Source: Acidihalobacter ferrooxydans (GTDB taxonomy: Bacteria > Pseudomonadota > Gammaproteobacteria > DSM-5130 > Acidihalobacteraceae). Taken from it: a DNA stretch of 64,000 nucleotides. The notes under the pieces were generated by a model that was given only the letters and a program-made list of their open reading frames with translations, did not search any database and was not told the origin of the DNA. Both the position numbers and the translations under genes were made by a program. Of this stretch, positions 21,268 through 31,306 are shown piece by piece. The stretch covers positions 1,695,486 through 1,759,485 of the forward strand of contig NZ_CP019434.1 of the NCBI RefSeq assembly GCF_001975725.1. The letters are read 5' to 3'. Positions within the stretch are counted from its first letter, which is position 1. Each line of letters begins with the position of its first letter.

Positions 21268-21822
21268 ATGAGCGGCTCCCAATTCGACTACGCGCTCAAT
21301 CATTTTGAGCTGTTCGGGCTCGCGCCCGAGTTTGAGCTTGATATGCAGGCGCTGGAGGAGGCGTATCGCGGATTGCAGGCTCGCTATCACCCGGATCGCC
21401 ATGCTTCGGGCGATGCGCGAGATCAACGCGAAGCGTTGCAAGCGGCAACCCGGCTCAACGAAGCCTACCGCACCTTGCGTGATCCGCGGCTGCGCGCGGG
21501 TTATCTACTGGGCATGGCCGGAATCGAGTTCGATGCGGAGCGGGATACGCTACAGGATCCCGATTTCCTCATGCGACAACTGGAATTGCGCGAGGCGCAG
21601 GAAGAAGCCGCACAAGCGGACGACCCGATCGCCGCTCTGGAAGGCTTGCATCTGCGTCTGCGGCGCGAACGCGACGCAATGATCGCTGCATTCGCCGCGC
21701 ATTATGCGCAGGGCGCGTTTGATACCGCCAAGGCTGATGTGCTGCGGTTGAGTTTCTATGATCGGCTGTGTGAGCAACTCGACGAACAGCTGGCAACGCT
21801 GGAAGATGCCGCGCTCGATTAG
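21268..21822 (+). CDS. hscB: Fe-S assembly co-chaperone HscB
   Basis: This 184-residue J-domain protein has HPD in the segment ARYHPDRH and a C-terminal three-helix bundle that binds IscU. It recruits the Hsp70 HscA to IscU. The start at MSGSQFDY is seven bases after iscA. In most relatives hscA follows directly; here a 167-bp repeat element lies between. Confidence 0.95.
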   Translation: MSGSQFDYALNHFELFGLAPEFELDMQALEEAYRGLQARYHPDRHASGDARDQREALQAATRLNEAYRTLRDPRLRAGYLLGMAGIEFDAERDTLQDPDFLMRQLELREAQEEAAQADDPIAALEGLHLRLRRERDAMIAAFAAHYAQGAFDTAKADVLRLSFYDRLCEQLDEQLATLEDAALD

Positions 21823-21874
21823 TCGGTTCACGGTCAGCGATGGCGCTCGAAGGCGATTTCACGTAGACGATTCC

Positions 21875-22041
21875 AACCCTGGACGTTTCCTGAATTTGTG
21901 CCGATATCGCGCCGGACTTTGATTACACCATAGGGAGTTCAGAAGGAGCGGCACATCGGTAATCAAGAACGCCCGAGGAAATCCCCTTATGGAATCAAGA
22001 GGCAATCAGATCGGCGGGAATTCGTGAAGCATCCGGGCTAA
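21875..22041 (-). repeat. R1 element, copy A (between hscB and hscA)
   Basis: This is a full-length 167-bp copy of the MITE-like family described at 37801-37967, in the opposite orientation. On the minus strand it opens with TTAGCCCGGATGCTTCAC and closes with GTCCAGGGTT, which is degraded compared with the terminal repeat of copy C. It fills most of the 314-base gap that separates hscB from hscA. No gene is present in that gap. Confidence 0.8.
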
Positions 22042-22136
22042 GCGCCAACACGGGGCTATGCCGTGCAGAGCACAGCATAGCGAACACTTATTCAGCGAAA
22101 CGATACACACGACGTTTCGCCGCACGACGGAACATT

Positions 22137-24011
22137 ATGGCTTTATTGCAGATTGCAGAACCCGGCATGTCGACGAACCCGCACGAACATCGTTTGGCGG
22201 CAGGGATCGACCTGGGCACCACAAACTCGCTCGTCGCAACGGTGCGCAGTGGCACGGCTGAGACGCTGGCAGACGCTGAAGGTCGGCATCTTCTGCCCTC
22301 AGTGGTGCGTTATGTCGCGGCCGGGGCGCCGCAAGTGGGTTATGCGGCCAAGGCTGGCGCAGCTGACGATCCGCTCAATACGCTGGCTTCGATCAAGCGC
22401 CTGATGGGCCGCAGTGCGAGTGATCTCAAGACAGTCGCCGGGTATGTGCCTTATCAGTTTGCTCCCGCAGAGAGTGGTGTACCGCGTATTCGTACTGCAG
22501 CCGGAGAAGTTACCCCTGTAGAAGTATCCGCAGAAATTCTCCGGGCGCTGAAGCAGCGCGCGGAGGAGTCTTTGGGCGGCGAATTGAGCGGCGTGGTGAT
22601 CACTGTGCCGGCTTATTTTGACGACGCCCAGCGTCAGGCGACCAAAGATGCTGCGACGCTGGCCGGACTCAACGTGTTCCGTTTGCTCAACGAACCGACC
22701 GCAGCGGCAGTTGCCTACGGTCTGGATCAAGGCGGGGAGGGCGTCATTGCCGTCTACGATCTGGGTGGCGGCACATTTGATGTTTCCATCCTGCGCCTGA
22801 ACCGTGGCGTTTTTGAGGTGCTGGCGACCGGCGGCGACAGTGCGCTGGGCGGGGATGACTTCGATCGCGCCATCTCCGAATGGATGCTGCGCGAGGCCGG
22901 TATCGACGACACTGCCGATCACCGGCTGATGCGGCGCGTCATGCGCGATGCCTGCCAGGCGAAGGAAGCGCTCAGTGAGCAGGTCGCAGCCGAACTCGTC
23001 GTGCGGACCGGTGACGGACAGGAATGGCGCGGCACGCTCGATCGGACGAAGTTCAACGAATTGGTCGATCCGTTGATTCAAAAGACCCTGGCAGCCTGTC
23101 GGCGCGCTTTGCGCGATGCCGGCGTAGCGCGCGATGAAATCGACAGCGTCGTGATGGTGGGCGGTTCGACCCGCGCCCTGCGCGTGCGTGAGCGGGTCGA
23201 GGCGTTCTTCGAGCGTGAACCCCTGGTCGATATCGATCCGGACAAGGTCGTCGCGATCGGTGCCGCCTTGCAGGCCGACGTGTTGGCCGGCAACAAGCCC
23301 GACGATGAAATCCTGTTGCTCGATGTGATTCCGCTCTCGCTCGGCATCGAGACCATGGGCGGTCTGGTCGAGAAAATTGTCGCGCGTAACACCACGATCC
23401 CTGTGGCGCGAGCGCAAGAGTTCACTACGTTCAAGGACGGACAGACCGGTTTGATGGTGCATGTGGTGCAGGGCGAGCGTGAACTGGTCGATGACTGCCG
23501 TTCGCTGGCGCGCTTCACGCTGGGCGGAATTCCGCCCATGGTTGCCGGCGCGGCACGCATTCGAGTGACCTTCCAGGTGGATGCGGACGGTCTGGTCAGC
23601 GTGACCGCACAAGAGCAGACCAGCGGCGCGCAGGCCAGCGTACAGGTCAAGCCGTCCTACGGCCTGTCCGACGAGGAGATCGCGGGCATGCTGCGCAGCT
23701 CTCTGGATCATGCGCGTGACGACATGCTCGCGCGGCGCCTGCGCGAGGAACAGGTTGAGGCGCAGCGCGTCGTTGAGGCGCTGGACGCCGCGATGGCAGC
23801 CGATGGCGAGCGTTTGCTGAACACGCAGGAGCGCGCAGAAATTGCCGCCGCGCGCGCAGCGCTGATTGCGGCGGCAAATAATGACGAGCCGCAGTCGATT
23901 GAGGCGGCAATCAAGGCGGTCGAAACCGCCGCCGCCGATTTCGTCGCACGACGTATGGATGCTTCGATTCGCAGCGCAATGGCCGGTCACCGCGTCGAAG
24001 ACTTTCACTGA
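22137..24011 (+). CDS. hscA: Fe-S assembly Hsp70 chaperone HscA
   Basis: The 624-residue chaperone uses ATP to act on IscU. Nucleotide-binding motifs are [30 protein letters not shown] and [15 protein letters not shown]. The substrate-binding half begins near residue 385. The N-terminus [10 protein letters not shown] matches HscA proteins. The gap to hscB contains an R1 element, so hscA may depend on readthrough or on a promoter in that gap. fdx follows 41 bases later. Confidence 0.97.
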   Translation: MALLQIAEPGMSTNPHEHRLAAGIDLGTTNSLVATVRSGTAETLADAEGRHLLPSVVRYVAAGAPQVGYAAKAGAADDPLNTLASIKRLMGRSASDLKTVAGYVPYQFAPAESGVPRIRTAAGEVTPVEVSAEILRALKQRAEESLGGELSGVVITVPAYFDDAQRQATKDAATLAGLNVFRLLNEPTAAAVAYGLDQGGEGVIAVYDLGGGTFDVSILRLNRGVFEVLATGGDSALGGDDFDRAISEWMLREAGIDDTADHRLMRRVMRDACQAKEALSEQVAAELVVRTGDGQEWRGTLDRTKFNELVDPLIQKTLAACRRALRDAGVARDEIDSVVMVGGSTRALRVRERVEAFFEREPLVDIDPDKVVAIGAALQADVLAGNKPDDEILLLDVIPLSLGIETMGGLVEKIVARNTTIPVARAQEFTTFKDGQTGLMVHVVQGERELVDDCRSLARFTLGGIPPMVAGAARIRVTFQVDADGLVSVTAQEQTSGAQASVQVKPSYGLSDEEIAGMLRSSLDHARDDMLARRLREEQVEAQRVVEALDAAMAADGERLLNTQERAEIAAARAALIAAANNDEPQSIEAAIKAVETAAADFVARRMDASIRSAMAGHRVEDFH

Positions 24012-24052
24012 CCGCGGCCCGCGGCACTTCACAAACAGAATCAGGATTACGC

Positions 24053-24388
24053 ATGCCACGAATTACTTTCATGCCTCATGAAACCCTTTGCCCGGATGGG
24101 CTGGTTGTCGAAGCCGAACCCGGCGTGAGCGTGTGCAATCTTGCCTTGAGCAACGGCATCGCCATCGAGCACGCCTGCGAAAAAGCCTGCGCCTGCACGA
24201 CCTGCCATGTCTATATACGCGACGGCTATGAATCGCTGGCGGACCCCGAAGAAAAAGAAGAAGATATGCTCGACAAGGCTTGGGGTCTGGAGCCCGACTC
24301 CCGCTTGAGCTGCCAGGCTATCGTTGGCGATGAAGACCTGACCATTGAAATTCCGAAATACACGATCAATCTGGTATCGGAAAACTGA
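24053..24388 (+). CDS. fdx: ISC-system [2Fe-2S] ferredoxin
   Basis: This 111-residue adrenodoxin-type ferredoxin supplies electrons for cluster assembly. Cluster cysteines lie in [14 protein letters not shown] and SRLSCQAIV. The motif [20 protein letters not shown] is standard for isc ferredoxins. It is flanked by hscA and iscX as in enterobacteria. Confidence 0.96.
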   Translation: MPRITFMPHETLCPDGLVVEAEPGVSVCNLALSNGIAIEHACEKACACTTCHVYIRDGYESLADPEEKEEDMLDKAWGLEPDSRLSCQAIVGDEDLTIEIPKYTINLVSEN

Positions 24389-24399
24389 GGGAATCTGTT

Positions 24400-24600
24400 A
24401 TGGGGTTGACTTGGAAGGACATTCAGGAAATTGCCATCGCGCTCGACGAAGCGCATCCCGAGATCGATCCGCGTTACGTGCGCTTTACCGATCTGCACCG
24501 CTGGGTTTGCGAATTGGAAGACTTTGACGACGATCCCGAGCACTCTGGAGAGAAAATTCTGGAGGCTATTCAGGCGACCTGGCTTGAAGAGCGTGAATGA
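24400..24600 (+). CDS. iscX: Fe-S assembly protein IscX
   Basis: This 66-residue acidic protein binds IscS and iron and tunes cysteine desulfurase activity. It shows the conserved start [14 protein letters not shown] and [10 protein letters not shown] with the acidic patch [14 protein letters not shown]. It is the last gene of the isc operon; a weak hairpin follows. Confidence 0.95.
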   Translation: MGLTWKDIQEIAIALDEAHPEIDPRYVRFTDLHRWVCELEDFDDDPEHSGEKILEAIQATWLEERE

Positions 24601-24664
24601 ACGAATCGGGTATTTGTCAGCAAGCCCGCATCGCGCGTAAAATTACTGCCCCCAAGGCACTCTA

Positions 24665-24687
24665 AAACCCGTGTAAGATGCGGGTTT
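24665..24687. terminator. weak stem-loop after the isc operon
   Basis: AAACCCG and CGGGTTT form a 7-bp stem with a 9-base loop, followed by ATT. It could end the isc transcript before ndk, but the stem is short and the T run is poor. Confidence 0.4.
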
Positions 24688-24737
24688 ATTGTCACTTGGG
24701 ATACTGAATTTCCGAACTCTAAGGAGCTGTACCGAAC

Positions 24738-25169
24738 ATGGCGGTTGAACGCACGCTTTCCATTATCAAACCCGATGCCGTAGCCAAGAATGTCATCGGC
24801 GAAATTTACAGCCGCTTCGAACACGCTGGGCTCAAGATTATTGCAGCACGAATGCAGCATTTGTCACGCGAGCGCGCTGAGGCTTTCTACGCTGTGCACA
24901 GCGAACGACCCTTTTTCAAGGATCTGGTTTCCTTCATGATTTCGGGGCCCGTCATGGTGCAGGTGCTGGAAGGCGAGAATGCAATCGCTCTGCACCGCGA
25001 CATCATGGGCGCGACCGACCCGAAAAAGGCTGACCCGGGTACGATCCGTGCCGACTTTGCCGACTCCATCGACGAGAACGCGGTGCATGGATCTGATAGT
25101 CCGGATACCGCAGCACAGGAGATTAATTTCTTTTTCGGGCCGGATGAAGTCTGCCCGCGCACGCGTTGA
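24738..25169 (+). CDS. ndk: nucleoside diphosphate kinase
   Basis: The 143-residue enzyme equilibrates nucleoside di- and triphosphates. The N-terminal [15 protein letters not shown] and the phospho-His motif [16 protein letters not shown] are diagnostic. AAGGAG precedes the start by 11 bases. rlmN starts 6 bases after the stop. Confidence 0.97.
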   Translation: MAVERTLSIIKPDAVAKNVIGEIYSRFEHAGLKIIAARMQHLSRERAEAFYAVHSERPFFKDLVSFMISGPVMVQVLEGENAIALHRDIMGATDPKKADPGTIRADFADSIDENAVHGSDSPDTAAQEINFFFGPDEVCPRTR

Positions 25170-25175
25170 TTGCTG

Positions 25176-26285
25176 ATGCACGCAGACCCGACACCCGTCA
25201 ATCTCCTCGGTCTGGCACAACCGGAACTTGAGGCATTCTTTGCCGCGCGCGGTGAAGCGGGTTTCCGTGCCCGCCAGCTCATGAAATGGGTGCACCATCA
25301 TGGGCTGGCGGATTTTCAGTTGATGACCGATCTGTCACGCAATCTGCGGACCAGCCTGGCCGTGGACGCCGAGATTCGTGCGCCGGAAATGGTGTTGGAG
25401 CAGAACTCGACCGATGGCACACGCAAGTGGTTACTCCGGCTGGATGACGGCAATTGTATCGAAACCGTGTTCATTCCCGAGGATGGGCGCGGTACGTTGT
25501 GCGTGTCATCTCAGGTCGGCTGTGCACTCGATTGCACTTTCTGTTCCACCGCACGCCAGGGATTCAATCGGAATCTGACGTCAGCGGAGATCGTCGGTCA
25601 GCTGTGGATTGCCAAATCACGCCTGCAACCTGAAGCAGGCCAGTCGCGGGCGATCACCAATGTCGTATTGATGGGTATGGGCGAACCGCTGCTGAACTAT
25701 GATGCGGTGATCAGCGCGATGTCTCTTATGATGGACGATCTGGCCTACGGTCTGGGCAAGCGACGGGTAACCCTGAGTACCTCCGGCGTTGTACCGGCAA
25801 TGGATCGCCTCAAGGATACGCTGGACGTGAGTCTGGCCGTGTCGCTGCATGCGCCGAACAACGCCTTGCGCGACCAGTTGGTGCCGTTGAATAAAAAGTA
25901 TCCAATCGAGCCGCTGCTGGCGGCTTGCAAACGCTTTGTTGCGGGCAAAGCGCGCAAGCAGAGCGTGACCTTCGAGTACGTCATGCTCAAGGGGGTCAAT
26001 GACCGGCTTGAGCATGCGCGCGAACTGGTCAGGCTGCTGCACGACGTGCCGGCGAAAGTGAACCTGATTCCGTTCAATCCGTTCCCGCAGACCCGTTACG
26101 AACGGTCCGATCCGGTGACGATCGAGCGCTTTCGCAATGTGCTGATCGCCGGTGGCTTGCACACGATTACGCGCAAGACGCGCGGCGACGATATCGATGC
26201 GGCCTGTGGACAATTAGCCGGCAAGGTGGAAGATCGCAGCCGCCGCGCCCTGCGCTTTGCGCGTCTTGAGGAAGGACTGCATTAA
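25176..26285 (+). CDS. rlmN: dual-specificity RNA methyltransferase RlmN
   Basis: This 369-residue radical-SAM enzyme methylates C2 of A2503 in 23S rRNA and A37 in some tRNAs. The cluster motif [15 protein letters not shown], the glycine-rich [13 protein letters not shown] and the late catalytic cysteine ([10 protein letters not shown]) are present. ATG 25176 is chosen; the frame also opens at TTG 25170. Its stop shares one base with the start of pilF. Confidence 0.96.
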   Translation: MHADPTPVNLLGLAQPELEAFFAARGEAGFRARQLMKWVHHHGLADFQLMTDLSRNLRTSLAVDAEIRAPEMVLEQNSTDGTRKWLLRLDDGNCIETVFIPEDGRGTLCVSSQVGCALDCTFCSTARQGFNRNLTSAEIVGQLWIAKSRLQPEAGQSRAITNVVLMGMGEPLLNYDAVISAMSLMMDDLAYGLGKRRVTLSTSGVVPAMDRLKDTLDVSLAVSLHAPNNALRDQLVPLNKKYPIEPLLAACKRFVAGKARKQSVTFEYVMLKGVNDRLEHARELVRLLHDVPAKVNLIPFNPFPQTRYERSDPVTIERFRNVLIAGGLHTITRKTRGDDIDAACGQLAGKVEDRSRRALRFARLEEGLH

Positions 26286-27040
26286 TGTGGCGTTCCGTCA
26301 GTTTTCTGCTGTTCGTATCGGTCGTGCTGATCAGCGGATGCGCGTCGCAGCCGACGCGTGTCAATGAAAAGCGATTGCACGATGCCGCGTTGATCAATAC
26401 GCAACTCGGCGTCGATTACATGAACTCCGGCAATAAGCAGCGCGCCTACGACAAGCTCAAACTCGCGCTGTCGCAAGACCCGAACTCCTCGACCGTCCGT
26501 TATGCGTATGCACTGTTGATGCAGCGTCTTGGTGAAAACCGCAAGGCGCAAGAAAATTTCCAGAAGGCGATCGAGCTGAATCCGAAGGATTCGGACGCAC
26601 GCAATAATTTCGGCGCGTTTCTGTGCAGCCAGAAGCGGTATCAGCAGGCGCAGCGACAGTTCAGGGCTGCACTGGGTAATCCGCTGTACTCGACACCGCA
26701 ATACGCCTATGCAAACTCCGGTCTTTGCTATCTTCAGGAAGGTGACAACAGCAAGGCCACGAAAGCATTCAAGCAAGCCTTGAACGTGGACCCCACATTC
26801 GCGCCAGCGCTGTATCAACTGGCCAAACTGGCGGTCGGGAAGGGCGACTGGCAGAAAGCGAACGGGTATCTGAATCAGATCAAGGGGACCAATCGCTATA
26901 CGCCGTCGAATCTTGCTCTGTGCATCAGAGTCAAACGCAATCTCGGCGATACGAATGGCGCAGCGAACTGCGCGCGCGACCTTTATCGTCTGTTCCCGAA
27001 TTCTCAGGCGGCGAAGTCGCTATTGAACGGGGGGACATGA
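26285..27040 (+). CDS. pilF: type IV pilus biogenesis lipoprotein PilF/PilW
   Basis: The 251-residue protein has a lipoprotein signal (LLFVSVVLISGC) and about five TPR repeats, for example the segments YAYALLMQRLGENRKAQENF and ARNNFGAFLCSQKRYQQAQR. PilF is the pilotin that brings the secretin PilQ to the outer membrane. The conserved neighbourhood rlmN-pilF-rodZ supports the call. The start overlaps the rlmN stop (TAATG). Confidence 0.92.
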   Translation: MWRSVSFLLFVSVVLISGCASQPTRVNEKRLHDAALINTQLGVDYMNSGNKQRAYDKLKLALSQDPNSSTVRYAYALLMQRLGENRKAQENFQKAIELNPKDSDARNNFGAFLCSQKRYQQAQRQFRAALGNPLYSTPQYAYANSGLCYLQEGDNSKATKAFKQALNVDPTFAPALYQLAKLAVGKGDWQKANGYLNQIKGTNRYTPSNLALCIRVKRNLGDTNGAANCARDLYRLFPNSQAAKSLLNGGT

Positions 27041-27041
27041 A

Positions 27042-27995
27042 ATGACGCATCAGGCCGATTCCAGTCCGCCCATCGACGCGCCTGATTCCACTGTGGGCGC
27101 ACGTTTGCGCCGCGCACGTGAAGCGTTGGGCATGAGCCTCGAACATGCCGCGCAAACGCTGAATCTGGATAAAAAAACCATTGCGGCGCTTGAGTCTGAT
27201 GCAAAAGAGAGCTTGCCGGAGTCCGCTTACGTCAAGGGTTATCTGCGCGCCTATGCGCGCCTCCTGAACCTGGATGCGGATGCGTTGCTGGCACTCTATG
27301 CGGAAGATGAAGAGCCCACGCGTGTCGTGACACCGCCACCGATCCGCCGCAGTCAACGCGATCAGCCGCGCATGTCTGTTTCCGTGGTCGGCGGCGTTGT
27401 CGTGCTGTTGCTGATCGTGCTTTCTGTGTGGTGGTTTTCGCGCCCGAAACACACGTCAATACCTGTACAGGGCGTCGTACCCGCCACGCAGCCATCGCTC
27501 GCGTCGTCTGGTTCGGCGGTGCCCGCGAATCCTGTCCGTCTGGCGAACGCTGCCACAGCCACGGCGACGCCGGCAGCATCCACTACGCTCGGTGTGACGG
27601 CGACTGCCACCGCTGCGCCGGTCGTTGAGCCAACGATCACCGCGCCAGCCAGTCCACCTCCTGTGGCGGCCGCTCCGGTCAGCGCTCCCGCTGTTCAGAC
27701 TGCTGCACCGACGCAGCCTGCCAACACGGCATCCGGCACGCAGTTGTTGTTGCGCACAACGGCCAAAAGCTGGGTGAAAATCGATGATGCGACAGGCAAG
27801 CAGCTCCTGATCGGTTTGCTTCCCGGCGATGCGCGCAAGACGCTGACCGGCAAGCCGCCGTTCAGCGTGTTCCTTGGTTACGCCCCTGGCGTCACGCTGA
27901 TCATCAACGGGAATCAGGTCGCATTTTCGTCCTATACGCAAAGCAACAATACCGCCCGTTTTAAGGTTCTGGCGGACGGGCAGACACGTCGCTGA
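27042..27995 (+). CDS. rodZ: cytoskeletal membrane protein RodZ
   Basis: The 317-residue protein has an N-terminal HTH_25 domain (GARLRRAREALGMSLEHAAQ), one membrane helix near residues 108-130 (SVVGGVVVLLLIVLSVWWFS), a long Ala/Thr/Pro linker, and a C-terminal beta domain (DUF4115). It anchors MreB and helps maintain rod shape. In many relatives ispG lies between rodZ and hisS; here hisS follows at once. Confidence 0.92.
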   Translation: MTHQADSSPPIDAPDSTVGARLRRAREALGMSLEHAAQTLNLDKKTIAALESDAKESLPESAYVKGYLRAYARLLNLDADALLALYAEDEEPTRVVTPPPIRRSQRDQPRMSVSVVGGVVVLLLIVLSVWWFSRPKHTSIPVQGVVPATQPSLASSGSAVPANPVRLANAATATATPAASTTLGVTATATAAPVVEPTITAPASPPPVAAAPVSAPAVQTAAPTQPANTASGTQLLLRTTAKSWVKIDDATGKQLLIGLLPGDARKTLTGKPPFSVFLGYAPGVTLIINGNQVAFSSYTQSNNTARFKVLADGQTRR

Positions 27996-28061
27996 TGCTG
28001 CCGGCCTATACCGGTTCGCCCGGCTTGTGGCTGCAATAGCGATGAATTGACAAGGATTTTC

Positions 28062-29339
28062 ATGGCAGAACGTATTCAGTCCATTCGCGGGATGCACGAC
28101 ATCCTGCCCGAGCAAGGTGCTGCGTGGTCCTGGCTGGAAGCGCGGATACGCGGGGTCGTCGAGCAGTACGGCTATCGCCGGATTCGGTTACCCATTGTGG
28201 AAAAAACCGAGTTGTTTGCACGCTCGATCGGCGCGGTGACGGACATCGTAGAGAAGGAGATGTACACCTTCCAGGATCGCAATGGGGAAAGCCTGACACT
28301 GCGTCCGGAGGGAACTGCGGGTTGCGTGCGTGCCGGGATCGAGCACGGTCTGCTGCACAATCAACTTGTACGGTTGTGGTATGCCGGTCCGATGTTTCGC
28401 CACGAACGCCCGCAGAAAGGGCGTTATCGTCAGTTTCACCAGGCGGGTGTAGAGACGTTCGGCATGGAAGGTCCGGATATCGACGCCGAGCTGATTCTGA
28501 TGACGGCCCGATTATGGCGTGAACTCGGGCTTGAAAATGTACGCCTGGAAGTCAATTCGCTCGGTAGCGCCGAGGCGCGCGCGGCGCACCGCGTAGCGCT
28601 ACAGGCGTTCTTGCGCAGCCGCATCGATGAGCTCGACGAAGACAGCCGTCGTCGCCTCGAAAGCAATCCATTGCGCGTTCTTGACAGCAAGCATCCGGCG
28701 ACGCGCGAGGTGTTGCGCGACGCGCCGCAGCTCCTGGAGGCGCTGGACGATGCTTCCCGTGAGCATTTCGACGCGCTGTGCGCGACGCTCAGTGAAGCCG
28801 GCATCGAGTATGTGGTTAATCCCTCGCTGGTGCGCGGCCTCGATTATTACTCGCGGACGGTGTTCGAGTGGATAACAGACGAACTCGGCGCGCAGGGCAC
28901 GATTTGCGCCGGCGGCCGTTATGATGGACTCGTCGATCAACTCGGTGGCAGGTCTGCGCCGGGCTGCGGATTTGCGATGGGGCTGGAGCGCCTGCTGGAT
29001 CTGCTGGCAATCCAGGGTTTGCTGCCCGAGATGCCGGGGCCACAGGTCTATGTGCTCAGTCAGGGTGAGGCGGAACGCCGTGCCGCGCTGCTGCTGGGCG
29101 AAGCGCTGCGGCAGGCCCGCCCGGATCTCGACGTGCTAGTGCATTGTGGTGAAGGCGGACTCAAGGCACAGATGAAACGCGCCGATCGCAGTGGTGCGCA
29201 GATGGCCTTGATCATCGGCGAACAAGAACGGGTCGAAGGTTCGGTAACGGTACGCAAACTGCGTGGCGACTCCGAGCAGGTGAAGGTGGCGCAGACGGCG
29301 GTTCTGGCGGAATTGCAGCGTCTTTGGCCCAACGCATAA
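28062..29339 (+). CDS. hisS: histidine--tRNA ligase
   Basis: This 425-residue class II synthetase charges tRNA-His. Motif 2 ([20 protein letters not shown]), the histidine-binding [15 protein letters not shown] and motif 3 ([15 protein letters not shown]) are present, followed by an anticodon-binding domain. ATG 28062 has AAGGA six bases upstream. It precedes yfgM and bamB as in E. coli. Confidence 0.97.
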   Translation: MAERIQSIRGMHDILPEQGAAWSWLEARIRGVVEQYGYRRIRLPIVEKTELFARSIGAVTDIVEKEMYTFQDRNGESLTLRPEGTAGCVRAGIEHGLLHNQLVRLWYAGPMFRHERPQKGRYRQFHQAGVETFGMEGPDIDAELILMTARLWRELGLENVRLEVNSLGSAEARAAHRVALQAFLRSRIDELDEDSRRRLESNPLRVLDSKHPATREVLRDAPQLLEALDDASREHFDALCATLSEAGIEYVVNPSLVRGLDYYSRTVFEWITDELGAQGTICAGGRYDGLVDQLGGRSAPGCGFAMGLERLLDLLAIQGLLPEMPGPQVYVLSQGEAERRAALLLGEALRQARPDLDVLVHCGEGGLKAQMKRADRSGAQMALIIGEQERVEGSVTVRKLRGDSEQVKVAQTAVLAELQRLWPNA

Positions 29340-29357
29340 CGATTCAAGGACGTAAAC

Positions 29358-29999
29358 GTGTATACAACGGAAGACGAAGAATTCGAACGCATCAAACGTT
29401 GGTTCGCTTCGTATGGCATCTGGCTGCTTGCGCTGGTTGTGCTTGCGGCGCTTGGATTCGGTGGCTGGAAGGGCTGGGGATACTATCAGGCCAGACAGGG
29501 AACGCAGGCGTCCGCGCTGTACAGCCAGTTCCAGAAGGCCGTGCAGAACAAAAACACCCAGGCCATCGACTCCACAGCACAGAAATTGACCGGCAGCTAT
29601 GCCGGGACACCTTACGCGGCTTTGGCGCAGCTCATGCGAGCGAAGCTGGCCGTGACGGGAAACAAGCTCGACGCAGCGGCAAGCGACTTGCAGTGGGTGA
29701 TCGCGCATGGCTCGCAGACAACGCTGCGCACTCTCGCAACCTTGCGTCTGGCGCAGGTGCGCGTCGCCCAAAAACGACCGGATGCCGCTCTGGTTCTGCT
29801 CAACAGCAGTCTGCCCACCGCCTACATGCCCTTGGCGAAGCAGATTCAAGGCGACGCATGGTTGATAAAGGGCGACGACGCCAAGGCCCGTGCGGCCTAT
29901 GAGGAGGCGTTGGCCAGCGCACAGCTGGCCGGGCTGCCGACCGAGACATTGCAAATGAAGATCGCGGCGCTTCCCGCGAACACCAAGGGAGGTGCGTAA
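29358..29999 (+). CDS. yfgM: YfgM-family periplasmic TPR protein
   Basis: The 213-residue protein has a short cytoplasmic head (YTTEDEEFERIKRWF), one membrane helix (about residues 20-38) and a periplasmic TPR-like domain. YfgM works with PpiD at the Sec translocon and forms part of periplasmic chaperoning. It begins with GTG, preceded by AAGGA. Its stop overlaps bamB by one base. Confidence 0.88.
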   Translation: MYTTEDEEFERIKRWFASYGIWLLALVVLAALGFGGWKGWGYYQARQGTQASALYSQFQKAVQNKNTQAIDSTAQKLTGSYAGTPYAALAQLMRAKLAVTGNKLDAAASDLQWVIAHGSQTTLRTLATLRLAQVRVAQKRPDAALVLLNSSLPTAYMPLAKQIQGDAWLIKGDDAKARAAYEEALASAQLAGLPTETLQMKIAALPANTKGGA

Positions 30000-31276
30000 T
30001 GCAAGCGTTTATGCGTATGGCGGCGTGGTTTGGGATGCTGCTGGGGGTGGGACTGCTGGCCGGCTGCGGAGGCGCGCAGAACACGCGTCCACCAAACGTC
30101 CTGCACCCGATCAAGACCGAACTGGCGATCAAGCGGCTTTGGTCGGTGAACGTTGGCACGCATCCGGCACCCAGTCCGACCGGCGAGTATGTCGGCGATA
30201 CCTACGGCGGCGGTAATGGCGGGTATTTTCTGCATTTGCACCCCTACGTGTCGGGCCCGAATATTTATGCCGCTACCTATTCGGGATTGGTCGTGGCTTA
30301 CGCACGCAAAAACGGTCATCAGCTCTGGACGGTGGATACCGGTCACAAGCTGGTCGGTGGGGTCAGCGGCGGTGACGGGATGCTGTTCGTCGGGGCGCAG
30401 GATGGCAAGGTCATCGGCATTTCGCTCAAACAGCGCGGTGTGATCTGGCAAACACAACTGTCCAGTGAAGTGATGGCGCTATCCGAAGCCGGGCAGGGTG
30501 AAGTTGTCGCGCATACCAATGATGGCAACCTGTTTGCACTCGATGTGACCACGGGCAATGTGGTCTGGAGTCACACCACGGAGGCGCCGAATCTGATTCT
30601 GCGCGGTAAGTCGCAGCCGTTGCTGGTCGGCGGTACGGTGATTGCGGGTTTCGCCAATGGCAAGTTGGGCGCGTTTTCGCTCGCCTCGGGTACCGAGTTG
30701 TGGCGCTTGACGGTTGCCGTGCCGCAAGGCGCGTCCAAGCTGCAGCGTCTGGTCGATGTGGATGGGCACATCGCCTTGTCGGACAGCGGGAACACGGTCT
30801 ATGCGGCCAGTTACAATGGCCGCGTGGTTGCCGCGCAGACCAGTAACGGGCAGTTGCTCTGGTCGCATCCGATGTCGTCCTACGCCGGCTTGACCGTCGG
30901 CGATGGCCAGGTGTTCGTCACCGGTGCCAATAGTGATATATGGGCGCTGGATCGCAGTACCGGAGCGGTGATGTGGAAGCAGGACGCGCTGCACTTTCGC
31001 GAGCTGACCGCGCCGGCGCTGGTTGACGGCAAATATCTGGTCGTCGGCGACTATGCCGGCTATCTCCAATGGCTCTCGGCGAGTGACGGCTCCATTCTGG
31101 CGCGTGAAGAAGTCGACAGCCGGGGCATTCAGGCCGCCCCCGTTGTCGTCGGCAATACGGTCTATGTGCAGGCGGTGCATGGCAACCTCGCCGCGTACCG
31201 TGTGCTGGGCCCGGTCGGTACAGCCGGCACAGGCGCTGCTGCGAACCCGTTCCACATTGGTGGTTTTCATTTCTGA
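29999..31276 (+). CDS. bamB: outer membrane protein assembly factor BamB
   Basis: This 425-residue lipoprotein has a LLAGC lipobox at about residues 19-23 and an eight-bladed beta-propeller built of PQQ-like repeats (GHQLWTVDTG, GNVVWSHTT, GQLLWSHP, GAVMWKQDA). It supports BamA in inserting outer-membrane proteins. It lies between yfgM and der, the conserved order. Confidence 0.95.
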   Translation: MQAFMRMAAWFGMLLGVGLLAGCGGAQNTRPPNVLHPIKTELAIKRLWSVNVGTHPAPSPTGEYVGDTYGGGNGGYFLHLHPYVSGPNIYAATYSGLVVAYARKNGHQLWTVDTGHKLVGGVSGGDGMLFVGAQDGKVIGISLKQRGVIWQTQLSSEVMALSEAGQGEVVAHTNDGNLFALDVTTGNVVWSHTTEAPNLILRGKSQPLLVGGTVIAGFANGKLGAFSLASGTELWRLTVAVPQGASKLQRLVDVDGHIALSDSGNTVYAASYNGRVVAAQTSNGQLLWSHPMSSYAGLTVGDGQVFVTGANSDIWALDRSTGAVMWKQDALHFRELTAPALVDGKYLVVGDYAGYLQWLSASDGSILAREEVDSRGIQAAPVVVGNTVYVQAVHGNLAAYRVLGPVGTAGTGAAANPFHIGGFHF

Positions 31277-31306
31277 TGCCGCATGCGGCTGGGTGGTAGT
31301 GGCATC

